64,000 nucleotides of DNA from Anaeropeptidivorans aminofermentans (lineage in GTDB: Bacteria > Bacillota > Clostridia > Lachnospirales > UBA5962). The stretch covers positions 1,178,001-1,242,000 of the forward strand of contig NZ_OW711693.1 of the NCBI RefSeq assembly GCF_940670685.1. Direction: 5' to 3'. Shown here one piece after another: positions 16,190-24,478 of the stretch (its first letter is position 1; every line of letters begins with the position of its first letter). The position numbers were made by a program, and so were the translations under genes. Under the pieces are notes generated by a model, which saw nothing but the letters and a program-made list of their open reading frames with translations, had not been told where the DNA came from and did no database searches.

Positions 16190-16219
16190 AGTATATCATA
16201 AACATAGGATGAATTTCAA
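16190..16219 (-). promoter_or_regulatory. Promoter of the fluoride riboswitch transcript
   Basis: On the minus strand TTGAAA (16219-16214), 18 bp, TATACT (16195-16190). The expected transcription start falls at the GGG that opens the aptamer. Confidence 0.75.
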
Positions 16220-16284
16220 GATATACATTTATAAATAAGTGAGTTCATGGAACTAAAATTCCGCAAACTTCAAACCATATTCGT

Positions 16285-16425
16285 ACAAATTTGCAGGAAA
16301 ACACAGCAATGCGTACACCCAAAGGTGTAATTAAAGTTTTATACTCATGACATGAAAAGTCCCACGGCTTTTCCCTTGCTATGCAAGAGGTTCGGCTCCG
16401 CCGAACTCACATTAAATTATGTACT
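16285..16425. repeat. Possible repeat family D, copy 1
   Basis: The stretch has GTACAAATTTGCAG, a CATGAAAAGT block, a GGTTCGGC-tcc-GCCGAA palindrome and a GAACTCACATTAAATTATGTA end. Similar pieces occur at 55060-55180. The relation is loose and only visible by eye. Confidence 0.35.
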
Positions 16426-16433
16426 GTTGATGT

Positions 16434-16925
16434 TTATTTTTTATTTTTGGCTCTTACGTATTCAATGGCTTCTTTTCCCGTTATATGGTCTATATCGATT
16501 GCAATAATATGGCTATGATTGCAGCCGGATATTTCTTTAATTCTATTTTCTTCCGGCTGGTCTTTCGAATATTTTTCAACAAGAGCCTTAAAGGCTTCAA
16601 ACCATTCGCCGTCTTCGGCAATTCTTGCCCTGCCAAATGCGATGACGCTCCGAAAATAACTTGTATATTCTTCACTTACAATATTGTCTTCGTCTATTAC
16701 GGTAAAAGAAACCTTTGGACTTTTTTCGATTGCGTCTATTTTATGCCCGGACTTTGCAGAATGAAAATATATTTTTTCATTAAAATATACATAGCTTAAA
16801 GGAACGGCATAAGGATAATCTTCATCTCCCAAACATGCCAAAACACCGTTTGTGCATCTATTCATTACGGCTAAGGTATCTTCTTCAGATAATAATTGCT
16901 TTATTCTTCTCATTGGCCTAAACAT
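16434..16925 (-). CDS. NimA-like pyridoxamine 5'-phosphate oxidase-fold protein
   Basis: A 163-residue flavin-binding split-barrel protein. The MRRIKQLLSEEDTLAVMNRCTNGVLACLGDEDYPYAVPLSYVY start is typical of the NimA/MJ0208-like subfamily, which includes nitroimidazole-resistance reductases. The HSAKSGHKIDAI segment with the conserved His and SGHK is the FMN-contact region. The C-terminal HIIAIDIDHITGKEA closes the barrel. AGGAGAG lies 6 bp before the ATG. It is monocistronic between repeats. Substrate is unknown; resistance activity should not be assumed. Confidence 0.85.
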   Translation of the reverse strand: MFRPMRRIKQLLSEEDTLAVMNRCTNGVLACLGDEDYPYAVPLSYVYFNEKIYFHSAKSGHKIDAIEKSPKVSFTVIDEDNIVSEEYTSYFRSVIAFGRARIAEDGEWFEAFKALVEKYSKDQPEENRIKEISGCNHSHIIAIDIDHITGKEAIEYVRAKNKK

Positions 16926-16940
16926 AATTTATCTCTCCTT

Positions 16941-17170
16941 TATAGTAAATTTCACAGAAGGATGCAATAAAAATCTATTTTTCATAAACGGTTTAAACAT
17001 ATAGAATCGCTATGTTTAAGCCATTCATAGCCAACAAAGATTAAAATATCTTTGTTGGCTATAAGGGGCGTTCGCCTGAAAACACTTTAACAGTTTCCCT
17101 GTAAGCGTTTTCAGGTTCACTAAACATAAAATATACGATTTTTATTACTGTTTAATTGAAATTGACTTTA
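16941..17170. repeat. Family A copy interrupted by a 100-bp palindromic insert
   Basis: The outer parts match the copy at 42477 (TATAGTAAATTTCAC..., GTTTAAACATATAG...CTATGTTTAAGCCATTCA, ...ACGATTTTTATTACTG). Between about 17027 and 17125 an extra piece splits it. That piece holds two hairpins: TAGCCAACAAAGAT with its complement, and CCTGAAAAC-aCTT with AAGcGTTTTCAGG. Confidence 0.65.
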
Positions 17171-17186
17171 GTCCTCTAAACAGCGC

Positions 17187-17738
17187 CTATTCTTTTGTAA
17201 GACAGCCCAATTCATAATAATTATTGTTGTTGAACTGGAAATTTTTGATTACGTCAAGATTAAGTTTTTTCGTATGGGCAGCGTAAGACCTTTCATTAAT
17301 ATGATTGATGAAGGTGATTAATATAGGGTATCTTTCACTCATTTGTTTTTTGGAATAATTAAAAACCTTTGGCAGAACCTCGGTACCTCTATAGGCTTTG
17401 TCAATGCAGATAGGGCCGTATTGATAGGAGTTTTCGGTGGAGAGCCTGTTACCTTTATATTCCGTATTGTTTAAGTCGCTTATCATATGCTGAAAAAGAG
17501 GCCATTTTGACCAATATTCCCAGGAAGCCGCCATAGCGTAAGCGACTATTTTTTCTTCATCACAGGCAATGGCTATGCCGTTTTCTTTTTCGATTAATTC
17601 CTTAAATTGCTCTTCCGTAAACAATGTTGTAACAAAACCATTGGGCTTATCTTCTTCACTTATGGTTGAAACATGGTATTTTTTCTGTAATTCCATTATT
17701 TGGGGTATGTCGCTGATAACAGCATTTCTATAAATCAT
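17187..17738 (-). CDS. GNAT-like acetyltransferase
   Basis: A 183-residue soluble protein that starts like a GNAT fold (MIYRNAVISDIPQIMELQKKYHV), with a central IAIACDEEKIVAYAMAA strand pair and a PILITFINHINERSYAAHTK stretch resembling motif A/B and the Asn-x-x-Ser-x-x-x-Tyr end of GNAT enzymes. The classic R/Q-x-x-G-x-G/A acetyl-CoA loop is not clear: CIDKAYRGTEVLPKVF sits at that position. The start at 17738 is chosen because AGGAGG lies 6 bp upstream. Family assignment is moderate; the substrate is unknown. It is flanked by repeats on both sides and looks monocistronic. Confidence 0.65.
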   Translation of the reverse strand: MIYRNAVISDIPQIMELQKKYHVSTISEEDKPNGFVTTLFTEEQFKELIEKENGIAIACDEEKIVAYAMAASWEYWSKWPLFQHMISDLNNTEYKGNRLSTENSYQYGPICIDKAYRGTEVLPKVFNYSKKQMSERYPILITFINHINERSYAAHTKKLNLDVIKNFQFNNNNYYELGCLTKE

Positions 17739-17881
17739 AGGGTTCCTCCTGATTTGAGATTTCATTTGCCCTTTAGTACAAGCATACCTTTATTATATAT
17801 ATTTGAAAGTGGATTTGCTATATGCTAAAATGTTTTTATACTAAAAACATGTCTTTATGCTTACATAAGCAAAACATTTTA

Positions 17882-17969
17882 AGGAAGCGGCAAAAATCTA
17901 TTTTTCGTAAACAGCTTAAATGTATAAAAAAATCTATATTTGAGCTATTCAAAGCATACGATTTTTCCT
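17882..17969. repeat. Degenerate family A copy
   Basis: GCAAAAATCTATTTTTCGTAAACAGCTTAAA and GAGCTATTCAAAGCATACGATTTTT correspond to the central arms of the 42477 copy, but both terminal TATAGTAAATTT blocks are lost. Confidence 0.5.
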
Positions 17970-18020
17970 ACCTTGATTATTTTATTTAGCTATAAGCGTA
18001 AAAGGCCCAAGAGGACTTAT

Positions 18021-18905
18021 ATGATATATTTTATTGTGAATCCTGCCGCAGGAAACGGAAGAGGGGAAGCGGCAGCAAATAGGGCAGGAAAGCTCCTGAA
18101 TGAAAAGGGAATTGATTACAAAATATTATTTACAAAAGAGCCGTATCACGCGGCAGAGCTTACAAGAAAGGCCATAGGGGAAGGAGCTAAAACAATTGTT
18201 GCCGTAGGGGGAGACGGAACCCTCCTTGAGGCGGCCCAAGGCTTTATGGATGGAAATGAAAATATTGCTCCTCATATTAATTTTGGCATTATACCCGTAG
18301 GAAGCGGCAATGATTTTATAAAAAGCCTTCATATCCCTAAGGATATTGATGGGGCGGTGGAAGTTATTTTAAGAGGAAGGTCTAAGAAAACCGATATTTT
18401 AAAGTATAACGAGGGATACTGCTTGAATATAGGCTGCATTGGCATTGATTCCGAAATAGCCTATCTGGCGTCCAAAACAAAAAACATCTGGGGAAAGTTT
18501 TCGTATATTGTATCGGTACTAAGAAATATATTCACATATAAATGCATCAGGGCGAAAATAAAAATAGATGGCATGACATTAGAGCAGAAATTTACTTTAA
18601 TCGCTGTCTGCAACGGAAAGTATTACGGCGGGGGATTTAAAATAACCCCCATGAGCCAAGTAAATGACGGCTATATTACCCTTTGCTATGTGGACGCTCT
18701 TATGTTTTTAAAAATATTATTAATATTTCCCCTTGTTGCTTTTGGGATGCATAAGGATTTAAAAATAGTTCATTTTAAAAACTGCAAAGAGCTTACCCTT
18801 GAGTTTGACAGGGAGTATAAATTTAATATTGACGGCAATGTTATTTATACAGACGGAAAGGTTAAATTTGAGGTAATAAAGGAAGCTTTAAATATTATAT
18901 GTTAG
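18021..18905 (+). CDS. YegS/DagK-family lipid kinase
   Basis: A 294-residue diacylglycerol-kinase catalytic-domain protein. It phosphorylates diacylglycerol or a related lipid, which recycles phospholipid after cell-wall polymer synthesis. FIVNPAAGNGRG opens the domain, VAVGGDGTLLEAAQG is the nucleotide loop, and GIIPVGSGNDF follows. A C-terminal beta-sandwich with CNGKYYGGGF completes the fold. ATG 18021 is chosen because AGAGG lies 8 bp upstream and the family begins at this MIYFIVNP; upstream codons are in a degenerate repeat. The stop is 9 bp before the MoxR gene, so kinase-MoxR-DUF58 form one operon. Confidence 0.9.
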   Translation: MIYFIVNPAAGNGRGEAAANRAGKLLNEKGIDYKILFTKEPYHAAELTRKAIGEGAKTIVAVGGDGTLLEAAQGFMDGNENIAPHINFGIIPVGSGNDFIKSLHIPKDIDGAVEVILRGRSKKTDILKYNEGYCLNIGCIGIDSEIAYLASKTKNIWGKFSYIVSVLRNIFTYKCIRAKIKIDGMTLEQKFTLIAVCNGKYYGGGFKITPMSQVNDGYITLCYVDALMFLKILLIFPLVAFGMHKDLKIVHFKNCKELTLEFDREYKFNIDGNVIYTDGKVKFEVIKEALNIIC

Positions 18906-18914
18906 AGGTAGATT

Positions 18915-19901
18915 ATGGATAAAGATAAAGGCTTGAACTTAGAGGGCTTCAGTAAAGACTTTGAGCTTATAGAAGAGAAAATAGGAGAAAGCATCATCGG
19001 TCAGAAAGATACCGTCAGAAATGTTCTTTCGGCTATTATAGCGGGGGGAAACGTTCTTCTTGAAGGGCTTCCCGGTCTTGGAAAAACAAGGCTTGTGAAA
19101 ACCATAGGAGATATTTTCAATATGGAGTTTTCAAGGATACAGTTTACTCCGGATTTAATGCCCGCCGATATAACGGGAACGGATATATTGGTTAAGACCT
19201 CCGGTGACGAAGGAAGCTTTAAATTTCAAAAGGGGCCTGTTTTTGCCAATATCATTCTTGCAGACGAAATCAACAGGGCGACTCCGAAAACCCAATCTGC
19301 CCTTTTGGAAGCCATGCAGGAAAAGACCGTTACCGTAGGCGGAAAAACCTATCATCTGCCGGAGCCTTTCTTTGTGCTGGCAACCCAAAACCCCATTGAA
19401 ACGGAAGGAACATATCCCTTGCCTGAGGCCCAGCTGGATAGATTCATGATAAAGCTGAATGTTGATTTTCCGTCTAAAAAAGATGTTCTTGAAATTCTTG
19501 ACATTACTGCTGTAAAAGAAGAAAAAGAGAAAACGGAAAAGCTCTTTGGCTCTGAAAAAATTATCCAGATGAGAGAAGCAGCAAAAAGCGTTGCCATATC
19601 CGAGCCTGTTATGGATTATGCCGCGGAAATCGTAATGCGCAGCCATCCGGATTATGAAAACGCTCCGGACAGCGTAAAAAATTACGTGCATTACGGCTCA
19701 AGCCCAAGAGGGGCACAGGCAATTATAAATATCAGCAGGGTATACGCCCTTATAGACGGCCGTTTTAATTTAAGCTATGACGATATAAAAAAGGCGGCGT
19801 TTCCCGTTCTTCGCCATAGGATTTATTTAAATTTTGAGGCTGTATCCCAAGGCATAGACACAGATCGGATTATTAAAGAGCTTATTAAAGAGGAAAAATA
19901 A
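18915..19901 (+). CDS. MoxR family AAA+ ATPase
   Basis: A 328-residue MoxR-type ATPase chaperone. Walker A is GLPGLGKT (about 53-60) and Walker B is ILADEINRATPKTQSALLEAMQE (about 112-134). Sensor 1 ATQNPIETEGTYPLPEAQLDRF and a C-terminal helical lid are present. MoxR proteins typically act with a VWA or DUF58 partner to mature or activate protein complexes. Here the DUF58 gene follows directly, with start and stop abutting. No membrane VWA or transglutaminase-like gene, frequent further members of this cluster, is nearby. The target is unknown. Confidence 0.93.
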   Translation: MDKDKGLNLEGFSKDFELIEEKIGESIIGQKDTVRNVLSAIIAGGNVLLEGLPGLGKTRLVKTIGDIFNMEFSRIQFTPDLMPADITGTDILVKTSGDEGSFKFQKGPVFANIILADEINRATPKTQSALLEAMQEKTVTVGGKTYHLPEPFFVLATQNPIETEGTYPLPEAQLDRFMIKLNVDFPSKKDVLEILDITAVKEEKEKTEKLFGSEKIIQMREAAKSVAISEPVMDYAAEIVMRSHPDYENAPDSVKNYVHYGSSPRGAQAIINISRVYALIDGRFNLSYDDIKKAAFPVLRHRIYLNFEAVSQGIDTDRIIKELIKEEK

Positions 19902-20768
19902 ATGGATTATGTAAAAGACATATTTACCCAGGAATATATAGAAATGCTGAATTCCTTAAAGCTTGATATAAGTAAAAATCTTACGGGAAGCTTCGCAGGC
20001 AACAGAAGGTCGCGAGCTAAAGGTTCAAGCGTTGATTTTTCCGACTTCAGAAACTATACCTTAGGAGATGATATCAGGCGGATTGACTGGAATAGCTACG
20101 GAAGGCTCAATAAGCTTTACGTTAAAATATTTGAAGAAGAAAGACAGGCCTCAGTAAATATATTTCTGGATATAAGTAACTCTATGGACTTCGGCGAAAA
20201 TAATAAGCTTTTTTTCAGCAAGGTAATAGCCGCAAGCCTTGCTTATATTGCTATTTCCAAGGCTGATAATGTAAATATATTTACATTCCACAGAAAGCTT
20301 GAGCTTAATATAAAAAATGCTTCTGCTAAAAACAAGCTTGCTTCTATTGTAGAGTTCATGGATTCCTTAGAGGCTTCAGGAGAAACAGACATGGAGGAAG
20401 CTTTTTCTTTAATCGATAAATACGGTATCCGGTCGGGCGTAGGAATCTTTATTTCCGATTTTCTTACGAAAGGCGATTATAAGAAAATCCTTTTGAATCT
20501 TCTTTATAAGAAACAGAAGCTTTCTGTTCTCCATGTTTTATCAAAGGAAGAGCTGTTCCCGGAGCTTTCAGGAGGGGTTCGCCTTGTAGATTCAGAGAAT
20601 GATTCAAAGCTTGATATTGAAATAGACCCTTCGGTTTTAGAAGAATATAAAAAAGAGCTTACGGCTTTCATTGAAGAAACGGAAAACTTCTGCAAATCAA
20701 GAGGGATTCATTACAGCCTTATGAATTCAGGCGACCCTTTTAATAAATACTTAAATAAACTTAGATAA
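19902..20768 (+). CDS. DUF58 protein, MoxR partner
   Basis: A 288-residue DUF58 protein. The diagnostic segment is about residues 45-65 (DFRNYTLGDDIRRIDWNSYG), followed by a VWA-like domain with VNIFLDISNSMDFG, a MIDAS-like DxSxS. No transmembrane segment is present, so this is the short cytoplasmic form. It starts at the base after the MoxR stop and must be translationally coupled. The stop codon lies inside the left arm of a 20-bp terminator stem. Confidence 0.9.
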   Translation: MDYVKDIFTQEYIEMLNSLKLDISKNLTGSFAGNRRSRAKGSSVDFSDFRNYTLGDDIRRIDWNSYGRLNKLYVKIFEEERQASVNIFLDISNSMDFGENNKLFFSKVIAASLAYIAISKADNVNIFTFHRKLELNIKNASAKNKLASIVEFMDSLEASGETDMEEAFSLIDKYGIRSGVGIFISDFLTKGDYKKILLNLLYKKQKLSVLHVLSKEELFPELSGGVRLVDSENDSKLDIEIDPSVLEEYKKELTAFIEETENFCKSRGIHYSLMNSGDPFNKYLNKLR

Positions 20769-20801
20769 AACACCGCCTAAATAGGCGGTGTTTTATCTAA
20801 G
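20760..20801. terminator. 20-bp bidirectional terminator containing two stop codons
   Basis: CTTAGATAAAACACCGCCTA and its perfect complement flank a 2-nt spacer. The DUF58 TAA (20766-20768) and the manA TAG (complement of 20797-20799) both lie within the stem, so the two convergent genes share it. Confidence 0.9.
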
Positions 20802-21834
20802 TTGCCCATGTTTTTTCAGTAATTACCTCCATCGAATAACCATAAGATAAAAGGGGGAATAAAAAATCCTTTTCCTTATGGCCTATAAATGTTTTAATAA
20901 TGATGCCTTTTCCCCGTATCATATATTTTCCCAATGCTGCAGGGATAAAAATCGATTCCCCTGGAGAAAGCCCCATTGCTTTATCAGAATATTCTATTTT
21001 TCCAGAGCCTTCGGCTAAGGTTAAAATGAAAAATTTGTCTATATCGCTTTCTTCCGTATAATAATTTTCAAATTCATATTTTATAAGAGAAAAATGATTA
21101 TTGCATATGTAATATGTTTTTAAAACTCCGTCTTCTTTAATAGAAAGACCTTTTACCGGATTTTTATTTTCCGGTAAATTATAATCTATAGCTTCAAGGG
21201 CCTCATTTATATGAAGTTCCCTTTTCCCGTCTTTCCAAACCCTCCCATAATCGTAGAGCCTGTAGGTTCTGTCGGAATTTTGCTGTATCTCCATTAAGAC
21301 GATACTTTTTGTTATGGCATGGACCATGCCGGCAGGGATATTGATAACATCGCCTTTTTTTACCGGTATAGAATTCAGTACATTTCTAATCTTTTCACTT
21401 CCTGCGAGCTTTGACAAAACCTCCTTTGGTACTCCCGGCTTAAGGCCTGCTATTATTTTTGCATTTTCCGGTGCGGATAAAATATACCATGCTTCGTTTT
21501 TGCCTATAAAATGTCTTTCATTTTTCTCATTATATTGATTAGAAGGATGGACCTGTATAGATAAATCAGAGCTTGCATCAATAAGTTTAAGCAAAAGAGG
21601 AAAGGGATTTTCAGATAAAATATTTTTTCCAAGATATTTTTCAGGCTCTTTTTTTAGTACTTCATAAAAGGGTATTCCTTTATAGATGCCGTTTGAGATT
21701 ATCGCTGTTTCTGCAATTTCAAGGCTTTCTCCTGTTTTTTCATATGGAAGGCTCCTGTTGAAAATTCTTTTAAGCCCATCTCCGCCCCATATTTTTTCTA
21801 CATATACAGGTTTCAGTTTTAGGGGATATATCAT
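20797..21834 (-). CDS. manA: Mannose-6-phosphate isomerase, class I
   Basis: A 345-residue zinc isomerase that interconverts fructose-6-phosphate and mannose-6-phosphate. It has the short Firmicutes form. YVEKIWGGDGLKRIF opens the cupin, LSIQVHPSNQYN and KNEAWYILSA carry metal ligands, and INIPAGMVHAI is the second metal motif. The C-terminal barrel ends with GESIFIPAALG. AAAGGAGG lies 7 bp before the ATG. It is monocistronic, facing the DUF58 operon. It would feed mannose for glycolysis or supply GDP-mannose precursors. Confidence 0.92.
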   Translation of the reverse strand: MIYPLKLKPVYVEKIWGGDGLKRIFNRSLPYEKTGESLEIAETAIISNGIYKGIPFYEVLKKEPEKYLGKNILSENPFPLLLKLIDASSDLSIQVHPSNQYNEKNERHFIGKNEAWYILSAPENAKIIAGLKPGVPKEVLSKLAGSEKIRNVLNSIPVKKGDVINIPAGMVHAITKSIVLMEIQQNSDRTYRLYDYGRVWKDGKRELHINEALEAIDYNLPENKNPVKGLSIKEDGVLKTYYICNNHFSLIKYEFENYYTEESDIDKFFILTLAEGSGKIEYSDKAMGLSPGESIFIPAALGKYMIRGKGIIIKTFIGHKEKDFLFPLLSYGYSMEVITEKTWAT

Positions 21835-21957
21835 AAAAACCTCCTTTAAAAAGCATTTTAAAACTTAATAAAAGCTCAATTTCTTACGGCAATTTTTAGC
21901 ATTTATATATTTAAACCAAAGGGATTATTACGATTTTTTTAATAAATCTTTTTTTTG

Positions 21958-21986
21958 TTAACAGCGTATGGGTATTATGATAGAAT
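21958..21986 (+). promoter_or_regulatory. Candidate promoter of the LCP gene
   Basis: TTAACA (21958-21963), a 17-bp spacer and TAGAAT (21981-21986), 31 bp before the ATG. Confidence 0.55.
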
Positions 21987-22017
21987 GTATCTAATTCAGT
22001 AAGGTACGGAGGAATAT

Positions 22018-23307
22018 ATGAAAAAAACAGATAATCCCGTAAGAAAACGGAAAATCATAAGGAAATTTATAACTACCTTTTTAGGAACGGTGGGTATTTT
22101 TTTGTTGGCCTTTGTTGTTGTTGTGGCAGGGCTTAGTATGTTTGGCTCGGGAAATGAAGCTGTAAACCATTTAACAGAAGGTCTTGGAGAAAAAACATCT
22201 ATAAACAATATATTTTCTTCCAAGGAAGAAAGAACATTTTTTTTAATCGCAGGAACAGACGACGACGGAACAAGAACAGACGTTATGATTTTAGGCTGCT
22301 TTAATCCTGAAACCACAGGAATCGACCTTATCTCTCTTCCCAGAGATACAAAGGTTACGATGCCTAAAGATAGAATTGACGTTTTAAAAGAAAAGGGGAA
22401 AGTCGTTCCCTCAGACGGAATTATGAAGCTTACGGAAGTGCATCATTATGCAGGCAAGGAATTAGGCATGGATTATTTAAAGGCCCAGATATATGATTTG
22501 CTTGGCGTTAAACCGGAATTTTATGTAAAGATTGACTTAGACGCTTTTGAATATCTTGTTGACGAAATTGGCGGGGTGGAATTTGATGTTCCTCAGAGAA
22601 TGTATTATCATGACCCTATTCAAAATCTTCATATAGACTTATACCCGGGGGTTCAAACCCTTGATGGAAAAAGCGCAGAAGGTCTCGTAAGATACCGTTC
22701 TTATCCCCAGGGGGATATAAAGAGAATGGAAGTTCAGCAGGCATTTATAAAGGCCTTTGTAAAGAAGGCCCTTACAAAAGAGAACTTGCTCAATAATGCC
22801 GCTTCCGCAGTTAGTGCGGCGCTGAAATATGTAGAAACGGATTTTAACATGACGAAGCTTCCCGGATACCTGAAATATGTTACAGGATTTAAAACAGAAA
22901 ACATAAGCACTTATACTCTTCCCATGACGGGAACTGTATATATTAATTCAAAATCCTATGTAGTTTTAGATGAGCCTAAGAGCAAAGAGTTGGTTCAAAG
23001 CCTCTTCTACGACTCAGACCCTGTAGAAGAAGAGCCTGCTACTGAAAAGCGCATTCAGGTGCTTAACGGAGGGAATTCAGCAGGCCTTGCCAAAAAGGGG
23101 AAAGAAGTTCTTGAAGAAAACGGCTTTGCAGTGGAAGCCGTAGGCGATTATAGCGGAACAAGGGAAGATAACCCCAGAATATTCGTAAACAGCCGTTCCT
23201 TAGGAAAGGATATTCAAAAGATTCTTCCTGAAAGTGTCGTGATTTTCGATCCCAATTTAGACAAAAATTACGATATCATAGTAGTTATAGGGAAAAAGGG
23301 TGTGTAG
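22018..23307 (+). CDS. LytR-CpsA-Psr (LCP) family cell-wall ligase
   Basis: A 429-residue membrane-anchored protein. A cytoplasmic Lys/Arg-rich start is followed by one helix (about 18-42). The LCP domain begins FFLIAGTDDDGTRTDVMILGCF, has LISLPRDTKV with the catalytic Arg-Asp, and continues to VRYRSYPQGDIKRMEVQQAF. LCP enzymes transfer teichoic-acid or polysaccharide precursors from lipid carriers to peptidoglycan. A C-terminal LytR_C domain follows at about 345-429 (IQVLNGGNSAGLAKK). CGGAGG lies 6 bp before the ATG. The TagO/WecA-type transferase at 27154 could supply the lipid-linked precursor. Confidence 0.92.
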   Translation: MKKTDNPVRKRKIIRKFITTFLGTVGIFLLAFVVVVAGLSMFGSGNEAVNHLTEGLGEKTSINNIFSSKEERTFFLIAGTDDDGTRTDVMILGCFNPETTGIDLISLPRDTKVTMPKDRIDVLKEKGKVVPSDGIMKLTEVHHYAGKELGMDYLKAQIYDLLGVKPEFYVKIDLDAFEYLVDEIGGVEFDVPQRMYYHDPIQNLHIDLYPGVQTLDGKSAEGLVRYRSYPQGDIKRMEVQQAFIKAFVKKALTKENLLNNAASAVSAALKYVETDFNMTKLPGYLKYVTGFKTENISTYTLPMTGTVYINSKSYVVLDEPKSKELVQSLFYDSDPVEEEPATEKRIQVLNGGNSAGLAKKGKEVLEENGFAVEAVGDYSGTREDNPRIFVNSRSLGKDIQKILPESVVIFDPNLDKNYDIIVVIGKKGV

Positions 23308-23318
23308 TATCGTAAGCT

Positions 23319-23420
23319 ATATAGTCAATTTGCTTTTATGACCCTATATGCATTTGGTTATAGAGGGAATACGGGGAACATGCTTATGAAAGCAGAAAAA
23401 ATGATATGCAAATTTACGGT
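23319..23420. repeat. Degenerate family B-like repeat
   Basis: TATATAGTCAATTTGCTTTTATGA and ATGATATGCAAATTTACGG resemble the outer arms of family B, but the middle differs. The rest of the 220-bp gap before the next gene shows nothing else. Confidence 0.35.
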
Positions 23421-23536
23421 GGATTTGACGGTTTTTATAATTCACTGATTGCTTACTTGATTTTTTGAAGTATTAATATTAAAATACAATAGGCTTATGT
23501 ATTTGAAGATCACCAATTCAGTAGAGGGTGTTAAAA

Positions 23537-23932
23537 TTGAGCATAGTAAAGAAGAACGTTTTGGTATGCATTACTCCGCAGACAAACAGTAAAAGGCTTA
23601 TAGATAAAGGCAGCCAGATTGCGGGAGAAGGGAAGCTGCATATTTTTCACATGCAAAGAGGCAACAGCGTTTTTGATGATTCCAATGCAGGAAAGCTTCT
23701 CGAAGAACTGTTTGATTATGGAAAGACAAAAGGCGGTATGGTTCATTTTCTAAGTGAGGGTGATTTTTATGTAAGTGTGCGGGTATTCGCTTTAAGCCAT
23801 AAAATCACAAGCATTGTCCTTGGGGAGCCGCCTTCCGAGTCCATGAGCAGAGATGACCTTAAAAAGAGGATTGCAGAAAACCTGCCGGGCATCGAGGTAA
23901 TCGTTCTTGAAAGACCTAAGGACTCTATATAA
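23537..23932 (+). CDS. Universal stress protein-like protein
   Basis: A 131-residue single-domain protein with a Usp/adenine-nucleotide alpha-hydrolase-like pattern. The first strand NVLVCITPQTNSKRLIDKGSQIA is like the Usp domain of KdpD sensors. A central AGKLLEELFDYGKTKGGMVHF helix and a SHKITSIVLGEPP strand-loop follow. TTG 23537 is preferred to GTG 23528, because GAGGGTG lies 6 bp before it while the GTG overlaps the ribosome site. It lies before the SEC-C gene with a 51-bp gap. Potassium or turgor control is possible by analogy with KdpD, but there is no kdp gene here. Confidence 0.65.
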   Translation: MSIVKKNVLVCITPQTNSKRLIDKGSQIAGEGKLHIFHMQRGNSVFDDSNAGKLLEELFDYGKTKGGMVHFLSEGDFYVSVRVFALSHKITSIVLGEPPSESMSRDDLKKRIAENLPGIEVIVLERPKDSI

Positions 23933-23983
23933 GACAAAATTTAAATTTACACATTAAGATTTTTACAGAAACGGGGAAATTAA

Positions 23984-24478
23984 ATGAGCTTATATGAAAA
24001 TTGGATAAGATCAAGCTATGATAATCAGGGAAGGAGCATAAAAAGCTTCTGGAACATATATATGCCTAAGGAACAAGCTATTTATGAAGACATTATAGGC
24101 AATAAAATTGAAAAAATAGAAATGCCCCTTAATGAGCTTGCTGAAAAATACAATATGAAAGACTATGAAATCGTAGGCTTTATTGACGGTATAAACGGCG
24201 GCCTGAAAGAAGAAATAAATGTTGAAGAACTTGAAGAAACTTCAAATGTAAAGCTTGAGATTGATTTTGAAGCCCTTTATAAAAAAATGGTAGAGTATAA
24301 GGCTGAGCATCTTTATACCTTAAGCCAGTGGGACCATATTTTTGACGAGGAAACAAGGAAAAAATTAACCCATGATCAGAGAGTGTCCGGCACCATAGTG
24401 AAAGGCCAGAAAACAGGAAGAAATGACCCCTGCCCATGCGGAAGCGGAAAGAAATTTAAACAGTGCTGTGGTAAATAA
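23984..24478 (+). CDS. SEC-C metal-binding motif protein
   Basis: A 164-residue protein. The C-terminal [20 protein letters not shown] is a complete SEC-C zinc motif (C-x-C-x8-C-C), as found at the SecA C terminus and in many small adaptor proteins. The first 130 residues are soluble, acidic and unassigned; [14 protein letters not shown]-like segments are helical. ACGGGGAAA lies before the ATG. Its stop TAA overlaps the ATG of sua5 by one base, so the two are translationally coupled. Confidence 0.85.
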
